The position numbers were made by a program, and so were the translations under genes. A DNA stretch of 64,000 bases from NCBI RefSeq assembly GCF_003151255.1, contig NZ_CP029481.1:3845001-3909000 (forward strand), written 5' to 3'. The notes beneath the pieces were generated by a model. It made no database searches and was not told the origin of the DNA. It saw only the letters and a list, made by a program, of their open reading frames with translations. Origin of the DNA: Microvirga sp. 17 mud 1-3. GTDB lineage: Bacteria > Pseudomonadota > Alphaproteobacteria > Rhizobiales > Beijerinckiaceae. Below, piece after piece: positions 7,945 to 14,790 of the stretch. The first letter of the stretch is position 1; every line of letters begins with the position of its first letter.

Positions 7945-10155
7945 ATGATCCGCAACGACGTCGCCATTACTCCGGAGCTGGTGAAGGAGCATGGGCTGAA
8001 GCCCGACGAATACGAGCGCTTCGTGCAGCTCATCGGGCGCACGCCGACCATCACGGAGCTCGGCATCGTCTCGGCCATGTGGAACGAGCACTGCTCCTAC
8101 AAATCCTCCCGCCTCCACCTGCGCGGCCTGCCCACCAGCGCGCCCTGGGTCATCCAGGGACCGGGCGAGAATGCGGGCGTGATCGATATCGGCGACGGGC
8201 TCGCCTGCATCTTCAAGATGGAAAGCCACAACCACCCCTCCTTCATCGAGCCCTACCAGGGCGCGACGACGGGCGTGGGCGGAATCCTGCGTGACGTGTT
8301 CACCATGGGGGCGCGGCCCATCGCGGCCCTCAACTTCCTGCGCTTCGGATCGCCCGACCATCCCAAGACCCGTCATCTTGTCTCCGGTGTGGTGGCGGGC
8401 ATCGGCGGCTACGGCAATTCCTTCGGCGTGCCGACAGTGGGCGGCAGCGTGGGCTTCCACCCCCGCTACAACGGCAACATCCTGGTCAACGCCATGGCGG
8501 TGGGCCTCGCCCGGACGGACGAGATCTTCTATGCGGCCGCCACGGGCGTCGGGAACCCCATCGTATATCTCGGCTCCAAGACCGGCCGCGACGGCATCCA
8601 CGGCGCCACAATGGCGTCGGCGGAATTCGACGACGCCTCGGAGGAGAAGCGCCCGACCGTGCAGGTGGGCGATCCCTTCGCCGAAAAGCTGCTGCTGGAG
8701 GCCTGCCTGGAGCTCATGAAGTCCGGCGCCGTCATCGCGATCCAGGACATGGGCGCGGCCGGCCTCACCTGCTCGGCCGTCGAGATGGGCGCGAAGGGCA
8801 ATCTCGGCGTGGAGCTCGACCTCGACAAGGTGCCGACCCGCGAAGAGGGCATGACCGCCTACGAGATGATGCTCTCGGAGAGCCAGGAGCGCATGCTCAT
8901 GGTGCTCAAGCCCGGCATGGAGAAGGACGCGGAGGCGATCTTCCGCAAATGGGGCCTCGATTTCGCGATCATCGGCCGGACCACGGACACTCTCCGCTTC
9001 GTGGTGAAGCACCATGGCGAGGTGATGGCCGACCTGCCGATCAAGGAGCTGGGCGACGAGGCGCCGGTCTATGACCGTCCGCACCTGCCCAACACCCATC
9101 TGCCGGTCGTCGCGCCCGAGAGCGTCGCGGCGCCCGTCTCGCACGGCGAGGCGCTCCTCAGGCTCGCGGGCTCGCCCGACCAGTGCTCCAAGCGCTGGGT
9201 CTGGGAGCAGTACGACCACCTGATCCTCGGCAACACCGTCCAGATGCCGGGCGGCGATGCGGCGGTGGTGCGCGTGGAGGACGGCCCGAAGGGGCTCGCC
9301 ATGACGACCGACGTGACGCCGCGCTATTGCGAGGCGGACCCGGTCGAGGGCGGCCGGCAGGCCGTCGCCGAGGCCTGGCGTAACATCACGGCCGTCGGCG
9401 GGCTGCCGCTCGCGATCACCGACAACCTCAATTTCGGCAATCCGGAGCGGCCCGAGGTGATGGGCCAGTTCGTCGGCTGCCTGAAGGGCATTTCCGAGGC
9501 CTGCCGGGCCCTCGACTTCCCGGTCGTGTCCGGCAACGTCTCCCTCTACAACGAGACCAACGGCCAGGGCATCCTGCCGACCCCGGCCATCGGCGGCGTC
9601 GGCGTGCTCGACGACGTGACGGTGAACGCCTCGGTCGCCTTCAAGCGCGAGGAAGATGCCCTCATCCTCATCGGCGAGACGGCGGGCTGGCTCGGCCAGT
9701 CGATTTACCTGCGCGACGTCTGCGGCCGCGAGGAAGGCGCTCCGCCGCCGGTCGATCTCGCGGCCGAACGGCGCAACGGCGATTTCGTGCGCCAGCTCAT
9801 CCGCTCGCGCCAGGTCGATACGGTCCACGATCTTTCCGACGGGGGCCTTGCCCTCGCGCTCGCCGAAATGGCCATGGCGGGCGGGATCGGCGCCATCGTG
9901 GCGAGTGCGCCGGAGGACCTTCCGCTTCATGCCTTCCTGTTCGGCGAAGATCAGGCCCGCTACATCCTGGCGGTCCGCCCGGACGATGCGGCCGACATCC
10001 TCTACGAGGCCAACGCCGTCGGCGTGCCCGCCCTGGTGCTCGGCGTGACCGGGGGCGATTCGTTGATTCTCCCCGGCGGAGAGGCCATATCGGTGGAAAA
10101 ACTGAAGGCGGCGCACGAATCGTGGCTGCCGGACTACATGGCCGGCAAGGCCTGA
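7945..10155 (+). CDS. purL: Phosphoribosylformylglycinamidine synthase subunit PurL
   Basis: The 736-residue synthetase subunit (short, three-component type) that converts FGAR to FGAM with ATP and the ammonia supplied by PurQ. Signatures include [11 protein letters not shown] near residue 50, the MESHNHPS motif with metal-binding Glu and His, and the glycine-rich [12 protein letters not shown] that follows. A second AIRS-type half spans roughly 390-700 ([17 protein letters not shown]). Length is normal for the family. It is followed after 12 bp by the bolA-like gene. Confidence 0.96.
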   Translation: MIRNDVAITPELVKEHGLKPDEYERFVQLIGRTPTITELGIVSAMWNEHCSYKSSRLHLRGLPTSAPWVIQGPGENAGVIDIGDGLACIFKMESHNHPSFIEPYQGATTGVGGILRDVFTMGARPIAALNFLRFGSPDHPKTRHLVSGVVAGIGGYGNSFGVPTVGGSVGFHPRYNGNILVNAMAVGLARTDEIFYAAATGVGNPIVYLGSKTGRDGIHGATMASAEFDDASEEKRPTVQVGDPFAEKLLLEACLELMKSGAVIAIQDMGAAGLTCSAVEMGAKGNLGVELDLDKVPTREEGMTAYEMMLSESQERMLMVLKPGMEKDAEAIFRKWGLDFAIIGRTTDTLRFVVKHHGEVMADLPIKELGDEAPVYDRPHLPNTHLPVVAPESVAAPVSHGEALLRLAGSPDQCSKRWVWEQYDHLILGNTVQMPGGDAAVVRVEDGPKGLAMTTDVTPRYCEADPVEGGRQAVAEAWRNITAVGGLPLAITDNLNFGNPERPEVMGQFVGCLKGISEACRALDFPVVSGNVSLYNETNGQGILPTPAIGGVGVLDDVTVNASVAFKREEDALILIGETAGWLGQSIYLRDVCGREEGAPPPVDLAAERRNGDFVRQLIRSRQVDTVHDLSDGGLALALAEMAMAGGIGAIVASAPEDLPLHAFLFGEDQARYILAVRPDDAADILYEANAVGVPALVLGVTGGDSLILPGGEAISVEKLKAAHESWLPDYMAGKA

Positions 10156-10167
10156 GGAGTTGACAGG

Positions 10168-10404
10168 ATGCCCATGGATGCCCGCGACATCGAGACCATG
10201 ATCAAGGCGGCCCTGCCCGACGCCCAGGTCGAGATCAAGGACCTGGCCGGCGACGGCGACCATTATGCCGCCACGGTCATTTCGACTGCCTTCAAGGGGA
10301 AAAGCCGGGTCCAGCAGCACCAGATGGTCTATGCGGCGCTGCAAGGCCGCATGGGTGGGGCGCTGCATGCCCTTGCGCTGACCACCCAGGCGCCCGACAA
10401 TTGA
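10168..10404 (+). CDS. BolA family protein
   Basis: A 78-residue BolA-like protein (class II KH-like fold) with the conserved RVQQHQMVYAAL helix, whose His is a cluster ligand in BolA-glutaredoxin pairs. It sits 12 bp after purL and 43 bp before a monothiol CGFS glutaredoxin. That pairing fits a shared role in [2Fe-2S] handling and iron homeostasis. By length it is closer to the IbaG/BolA2 type than to E. coli BolA. Confidence 0.92.
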   Translation: MPMDARDIETMIKAALPDAQVEIKDLAGDGDHYAATVISTAFKGKSRVQQHQMVYAALQGRMGGALHALALTTQAPDN

Positions 10405-10447
10405 TGCGAAACCCGGCGCCTTGACCGCCGCGGAACAGGAGAGACTG

Positions 10448-10783
10448 ATGACCGACGCCCGCCAGGTGATCGACAACGAAGTGAAGTCCAACGACGTGGT
10501 GCTCTTCATGAAGGGCACGCCGCAATTCCCCATGTGCGGGTTCTCGGGCCAGGTGGTCCAGATCCTGAACTACCTGGGCGTGCCCTATAAGGGCGTGAAC
10601 GTCCTCGAGGACGAGGGCATCCGCCAGGGCATCAAGGATTATTCCAACTGGCCGACCATCCCGCAGCTCTACGTGAAGGGCGAGTTCGTGGGCGGCTGCG
10701 ACATCACCCGCGAGATGTTCCAGGCCGGGGAGCTGCAGCAGCTCTTCGCCGACAAGGGCATCGCGGTCCAGCAGGGCGCCTGA
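10448..10783 (+). CDS. grxD: Monothiol glutaredoxin, Grx4 family
   Basis: A 111-residue thioredoxin-fold protein with the monothiol active site CGFS (within PMCGFSGQVV) and the family signatures VVLFMKGTP and WPTIPQLYVKGEFVGGCDI. These proteins bind a bridging [2Fe-2S] cluster with glutathione and pass it to targets, often with BolA, which is encoded just upstream. The ATG at 10448 is chosen because AGGAGA lies six bases upstream; a TTG at 10421 in frame is less likely. A strong terminator follows. Confidence 0.95.
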   Translation: MTDARQVIDNEVKSNDVVLFMKGTPQFPMCGFSGQVVQILNYLGVPYKGVNVLEDEGIRQGIKDYSNWPTIPQLYVKGEFVGGCDITREMFQAGELQQLFADKGIAVQQGA

Positions 10784-10809
10784 GGCCTCTCAACATCGAT
10801 CGATATAGG

Positions 10810-10839
10810 AGCGGGGTGCATGGCTGCATCCCGCTTTTT
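10810..10839 (+). terminator. Rho-independent terminator after grxD
   Basis: An 11-bp stem AGCGGGGTGCA/TGCATCCCGCT (one G-T pair) with a TGGC loop, followed directly by TTTT, lies 26 bp after the grxD stop. It closes the purS-purQ-purL-bolA-grxD unit. Confidence 0.9.
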
Positions 10840-10961
10840 GCTTCAGCGACAATCTGCACCTTTGTCGCATACGCCCCTGCCCCCATTTTCGGCACAGTGA
10901 AGTGCTCCTGACCGGAGCGGCCGCAACAACAACATCAAGCGGCCTATCAATGGGGGTTTCG

Positions 10962-11291
10962 ATGAACGAACCAGCGACGAATGTGGTCGCCTTCAAGCCG
11001 CGCGCGGCCTCTGCCGTGCAGGCCCATCCCAAAAGCCTGCTCGAACGGATCTATACGGCCGGCTCCCTGGCGCTCCAGGCAGACGACGTCGCCACCAAGA
11101 CGGCTGCCGTGATGCTCCAGGCTCTCGGTTTTCTGGTGATCGAAGAGGTGCTGGCGGACGGCACCCTGCGCCGCCTCGCCCGCGGCGAAGCCCGGAAAGC
11201 CATGGACCGACCCTGGCGCCTGTCGAAACCCGCCTATTCGGGCGAGATCGGCGTGCCAGATGGCCAGGGCGGCCTTCAACGGCCGGTCTGA
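10962..11291 (+). CDS. Hypothetical protein, about 109 residues
   Basis: A small acidic-to-neutral protein with no recognised domain. The middle (about 25-75) reads as two amphipathic helices, with SLALQADDVATKTAAVMLQALGF broken here only to note the pattern, then a basic stretch ending in LRRLARGEARK. The start is uncertain: ATG 10962 follows GGGGG by about seven bases; ATG 10950 and TTG 10902 are in frame. Its 3' end overlaps the convergent tlpA stop by 16 bp. Codon use is like the surrounding core genes, so it is probably real. Confidence 0.55.
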   Translation: MNEPATNVVAFKPRAASAVQAHPKSLLERIYTAGSLALQADDVATKTAAVMLQALGFLVIEEVLADGTLRRLARGEARKAMDRPWRLSKPAYSGEIGVPDGQGGLQRPV

Positions 11292-11950
11292 GGCTCCAGC
11301 GCCGCCTTCACGAAGGCCATGGCATCGGGGGAGGCCCATTCGGCCGGCCCCTTGAGAAGCGCGACCTCACAGCCGGAGGGTCCGACGATCAGGGTCGTCG
11401 GCAGGCCGACCACATGGCCGGATTTCTGCAGGACCTGCAGGACCTTTCCGGACGGATCGGCATAATAGGCCAGGTTGTGGATGCCGTTGTCCTGGAGCCA
11501 GGCTTTCGGCTTCTCGGCGTTGCGCGTGTCCACGTTGATGGCCACCACCTCGAACTCCTTGCCGCCGAGCGCGGCCTGGAGCTTGTCGAGGGCGGGCATC
11601 TCCTCCCGGCACGGCACGCACCAGGTCGCCCACAGGTTGACGAGAACCGTCCTGCCCTTGAAGTCGCCGAGGCTCTTCGCCTGGCCGTCGGGCCCGTTGA
11701 AGGCGATGACCGGCGGCGGCTTCGGCGTGGTCCCGACCGTGACGGCCGCAAGTTCGCCCGTGGCCAGGGGCTTCAGGCGCTCGGTCATGGCCTGGGTGGC
11801 GCGACATTCGCCCGGAATGCTGCCGGAGCCGTTGTGGTCGGCGAGGCCGTACCAGGCCGCGCCTGCGCCCAGGAGCACCAGGAGACCGAGGCCAAGGCCG
11901 GCAAGCCGGGGGGCGGATCGTTTGGCGGGGGAAGGAGGTGTCGTCGTCAT
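11276..11950 (-). CDS. tlpA: Thiol:disulfide interchange protein, TlpA family
   Basis: A 224-residue membrane-anchored periplasmic thioredoxin-like protein. One N-terminal membrane segment (about 14-36) is followed by a thioredoxin domain at about 75-215 with the active site WCVPC in NLWATWCVPCREEMP. In Bradyrhizobium, TlpA is a reductant for copper delivery to cytochrome oxidase; that role is family inference. It lies upstream of, and divergent from, the lptM-lysA pair. In many relatives argH sits between tlpA and lysA; it is absent here. Confidence 0.9.
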   Translation of the reverse strand: MTTTPPSPAKRSAPRLAGLGLGLLVLLGAGAAWYGLADHNGSGSIPGECRATQAMTERLKPLATGELAAVTVGTTPKPPPVIAFNGPDGQAKSLGDFKGRTVLVNLWATWCVPCREEMPALDKLQAALGGKEFEVVAINVDTRNAEKPKAWLQDNGIHNLAYYADPSGKVLQVLQKSGHVVGLPTTLIVGPSGCEVALLKGPAEWASPDAMAFVKAALEPQTGR

Positions 11951-12154
11951 CGATGCCGGATGTGCCGCGTTTTCTGTGCTTTCTCAAGTCCCGCGGACCG
12001 CGAAAGGACCCTCGTCCCATCACGATCCTGTGGCGGCCCGCCACCGCTGTGCGCCCAAAACCTCACCTGTTGGCCGATCTGCATCCGGGTTTCACGTCCC
12101 CCTCGCGTCCCGTCCCGGTTGCCGTTATGGTGCGGCCACGTTTCGGAGCAACTG

Positions 12155-12406
12155 ATGTCGTCCAGCCTTACTTTTTCGCGGATCGCGCTGATCACCGGGA
12201 TTCTCGCCCTCAGCCTCGCGGCCTGCGGCCGCCGGGGCGCGCTCGAGCCGCCGCCGGATCCGTCCGCCCCCCAGCAGAAGCAGACCAGCAGCCAGCCCAG
12301 CCCGGACGGCGCCCTGCCCTCCCCGGTCGGAACGCCCAGCTCGAAAAATACCAATCGCGGGTACACGATCCCGAAGGATCCCTTCATCCTCGATCCGATC
12401 CTCTAA
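12155..12406 (+). CDS. lptM: LPS translocon maturation chaperone LptM-like lipoprotein
   Basis: An 83-residue lipoprotein with a signal peptide ending in the lipobox LAAC, so the mature protein begins at Cys24. The motif CGRRGALEPP after the cleavage site is the alphaproteobacterial form of the YifL/LptM pattern CGxKGPLxxP. E. coli LptM binds the LptDE complex and assists disulfide formation in LptD; the role here is by homology. The tail is proline- and serine-rich. Placement just before lysA is the conserved context of this gene. Confidence 0.85.
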   Translation: MSSSLTFSRIALITGILALSLAACGRRGALEPPPDPSAPQQKQTSSQPSPDGALPSPVGTPSSKNTNRGYTIPKDPFILDPIL

Positions 12407-12493
12407 GGGTCGAGCCTCTGCCCCGCCGGTCCGAGCCACCGCCTGCCGGCGGGCGGGCCGGATCGCACCCTTCCTGAAACGCGCCAGGCCGCC

Positions 12494-13762
12494 ATGCACC
12501 ATTTCAGCTATCGCCAGGGAAGCCTCCACGCCGAGGACGTCGATCTGCGCCACCTCGCCGAGGAGGTCGGAACGCCCTTCTACTGCTATTCCTCGGCGAC
12601 CCTGGAACGGCATTACCGTGTTTTCGCGGAAGCCTTCGCCGACACGGACGCTCTCGTCTGCTACGCCATGAAGGCCAATTCCAACCAGGCGGTCCTGAAG
12701 ACCCTCGGCCGGCTCGGCGCGGGCATGGACATCGTTTCGGAGGGGGAGCTGCGCCGCGCCCTCGCGGCAGGCGTGCCGGGCGAGCGGATCGTCTTCTCGG
12801 GCGTCGGCAAGACCCGTCAGGAGATGGCCTTCGCGCTGGAGAGCGGTATCCTGTGCTTCAACGTGGAGTCGGAGCCCGAGCTCGAGGCCCTGTCCGAGGT
12901 TGCGCTGTCGAAGGGCCTGCGCGCGCCGGTCTCCATCCGGGTCAATCCGGACGTGGACGCGAAGACGCACAAGAAGATCTCCACCGGCAAGTCGGAGAAC
13001 AAGTTCGGCATCCCGATCGCCCGCGCCCGGGACGTCTATGCCCGTGCGGCGTCCCTGAAAGGGATCGAGGTGACCGGCGTCGACATGCATATCGGCAGCC
13101 AGATCACGGACCTGGAGCCGTTCGACAATGCGAGCGCCCTCCTGGCGGAGCTGGCGCGGGACCTGATGGCCGACGGCCACAGGCTCCACCACATCGACCT
13201 CGGGGGCGGCCTGGGCGTGCCCTATCGGGGCGACAACGAGCCGCCGCCCGATCCGCAGGCTTATGCGCAGATCATCAAGCGCCATACCAAGGATCTCGGC
13301 CTGAAGCTCGTCTTCGAGATGGGCCGCCTCATCGCCGGGAATGCGGGCGTGCTCGTGACCCGCGTGATTTACGTTAAGGAAGGTGCGGGCAAGACCTTCG
13401 TGATCGTCGACGCGGCGATGAACGACCTGATCCGCCCGACCCTCTACGACGCCTATCACGAGATCAAACCGGTGGCGGAGCCGGGGCGCAACGTGCACCA
13501 CATCGTCGCCGACGTGGTCGGCCCCGTCTGCGAGACCGGCGACTACCTCGCCCTGTCCCGCGACATGCCGGAGGTCAGGCCGGGCGATCTCCTGGCCCTG
13601 ATGACGGCCGGTGCCTACGGCGCCGTCACGGCCAACACCTACAACACCCGCCTCCTCATCCCGGAGGTCCTGGTGCGCGGCGCGGACCACGCCGTGGTGC
13701 GCCCCCGCCCCTCCTACGAGGACCTCATCGGGATGGACAAGGTCCCCGACTGGCTGGCCTGA
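12494..13762 (+). CDS. lysA: Diaminopimelate decarboxylase
   Basis: A 422-residue PLP enzyme of the alanine racemase fold that converts meso-diaminopimelate to L-lysine. The PLP lysine is in CYAMKANSNQAV (near residue 60), with HIGSQI and the glycine-rich LGGGLGVPY for phosphate binding, and CETGDYLA carrying the active-site Cys donated to the partner subunit. Length and start agree with the family. It follows lptM by 87 bp; about 1 kb of gene-free sequence with repeats follows. Confidence 0.96.
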   Translation: MHHFSYRQGSLHAEDVDLRHLAEEVGTPFYCYSSATLERHYRVFAEAFADTDALVCYAMKANSNQAVLKTLGRLGAGMDIVSEGELRRALAAGVPGERIVFSGVGKTRQEMAFALESGILCFNVESEPELEALSEVALSKGLRAPVSIRVNPDVDAKTHKKISTGKSENKFGIPIARARDVYARAASLKGIEVTGVDMHIGSQITDLEPFDNASALLAELARDLMADGHRLHHIDLGGGLGVPYRGDNEPPPDPQAYAQIIKRHTKDLGLKLVFEMGRLIAGNAGVLVTRVIYVKEGAGKTFVIVDAAMNDLIRPTLYDAYHEIKPVAEPGRNVHHIVADVVGPVCETGDYLALSRDMPEVRPGDLLALMTAGAYGAVTANTYNTRLLIPEVLVRGADHAVVRPRPSYEDLIGMDKVPDWLA

Positions 13763-13796
13763 GAACGCCGCTGTCGTTCCGGATTCAGGTCGCACC

Positions 13797-13849
13797 CTCT
13801 CCGCATCTCTCCCTCTCCCGGATGGGAGAGGGTTGGGGTGAGGGAGTGC
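13797..13849. repeat. Half of a type C palindromic repeat after lysA
   Basis: CCCTCTCCC-GGAT-GGGAGAGGG followed by TTGGGGTGAGGGAG matches the left half of the element at 7761-7931. It may act as a transcript end for lysA, though it has no U-tract. Confidence 0.6.
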
Positions 13850-13927
13850 CCTCTCCAGAGAAGGCGTAGCCCCGACCCGCCGCACTGCCTCTTCACCCCT
13901 AGAACTCGAAGTGGCGCCGGATGCGCC

Positions 13928-14040
13928 ACCCTGCCCTCTCCCCCCTGTGGGGGAGAGCTGGAGAGGGGGTGTTGGCGCAGGACTTTCAGAACGAAGCGCT
14001 CACACCCCCACCCTGACCCTCCCCACAAGGGGGAGGGAAT
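13928..14040. repeat. Composite palindromic repeat, type B, copy 2
   Basis: This is a near match to 5954-6070: CTCTCCCCC...GGGGGAGAG, then GGGGGTGTTGGCGC, a variable middle, ACACCCCCACCCT and CCCTCCCC-ACAAG-GGGGAGGG. The middle 20-30 bases differ most between the copies, so pairing of the ends rather than primary sequence seems to be kept. Confidence 0.75.
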
Positions 14041-14076
14041 CCCGTCGCGCTTGCCCCGAATGTTCTTCTTTCGTTC

Positions 14077-14105
14077 TTGACAGGTCGATCAAGCTAAGCT
14101 ATATC
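14077..14105 (+). promoter_or_regulatory. Near-consensus sigma-70 promoter in gene-free region
   Basis: An exact TTGACA box (14077-14082), a 17-bp spacer and TATATC (14100-14105) stand in otherwise GC-rich sequence. The next annotated gene starts almost 700 bp downstream, so the promoter probably serves a short untranslated transcript. Confidence 0.6.
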
Positions 14106-14111
14106 CTTGCG

Positions 14112-14434
14112 CATCTGCTCCCGCCGAGGGGCGCGCTCGCGAGGCGTCGCCGAATGCGGGGAGCGGAACGGTCCTGCGGCAGTCTCTTACGCACGAGACT
14201 GGGCAGGTGGCCCCGGCACAGCCGGAGGTCCGGGCTGGCCCGGCGCCGCTTGCGGTTCTCACCGCATGACCGCGTCCAGGCAGTACGTGGACCTCTCGCG
14301 GCCGGTCCGCCGAAACAAACCGTGCGCGCTGACGCTTCGGCTCACCGCATTTTCCCATCATTCCCTCAGAGCCGGAGCGATCCTCTCGTCCCCCTCGATC
14401 CTGCTGTCTCCTCCGGGCCTCACCGCCCGGAGGA
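14112..14434 (+). ncRNA. Candidate structured small RNA of unknown family
   Basis: No convincing reading frame exists here, yet the stretch downstream of the 14077 promoter holds a series of clean hairpins: CAGTCTC/GAGACTG, CCGGC/GCCGG, TGCGGT-TCTC-ACCGCA and GTCCA/TGGAC. It ends in a perfect 10-bp stem TCCTCCGGGC/GCCCGGAGGA at 14409-14434, which lacks a U-tract. I could not match it to RNase P RNA, tmRNA, 4.5S RNA or, with any certainty, 6S RNA. The 3' end is a guess. Confidence 0.35.
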
Positions 14435-14484
14435 CGCAGCGGCGTGCCGTCATGGATCCAACGTCATTCCCAAACCGCTTTCCC

Positions 14485-14629
14485 GTCATTCCGGGGCGCC
14501 GCAGGCGAGCCCGGAACCCATAACCGCTGACGGTGCAGAATAAGGAGCTGTCAGAACCGCTGCGCTTTGTCCTGCATCGCCAGCGTTTATGGGTTCCGGG
14601 CCCAGCGCTTCGCGCTGTCCCGGAATGAC
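14485..14629. repeat. Composite inverted repeat, type A, copy 2
   Basis: GTCATTCCGGGGC...CCGGAACCCATAACCGCTGACG on the left faces TTATGGGTTCCGGGC...CCCGGAATGAC on the right, with the same order and spacing as 5798-5940. The spacer shares an ACCGCTGACG-type start and an internal AGCGTTTATGGG end with the first copy. No coding capacity is seen. Confidence 0.75.
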
Positions 14630-14790
14630 GGAGGTGCGCCCTTTCGTCGACCCGGAGAAGAAAAGCGCCTCACGCCGCCCTGGACCTCACGAATCCGTGT
14701 GCCCATATGACGGCTGGTCAGGACGCCCTTCCGTGCTAGCTTGATCAAGGGGGTGCCGGCGCGGGAATCGCGTGACGGGAGATGCAACGC

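Noticed and set aside
7858..10533. An 891-codon minus-strand frame opposite purL
   Set aside because: This is an antisense shadow of purL created by the codon bias; composition is Arg/His/Asp-rich and no family fits.
14112..14434. RNase P RNA, tmRNA or SRP RNA
   Set aside because: The GAGGAAAGTCCGGGC core, a tag-peptide frame and the SRP tetraloop region could not be found. 6S RNA could not be excluded or confirmed by eye.
13763..14790. CRISPR array or coding gene in the 1-kb gap after lysA
   Set aside because: The repeats are palindromic composites without regular spacers, and the frames there lack codon bias; a structured RNA is the better reading.
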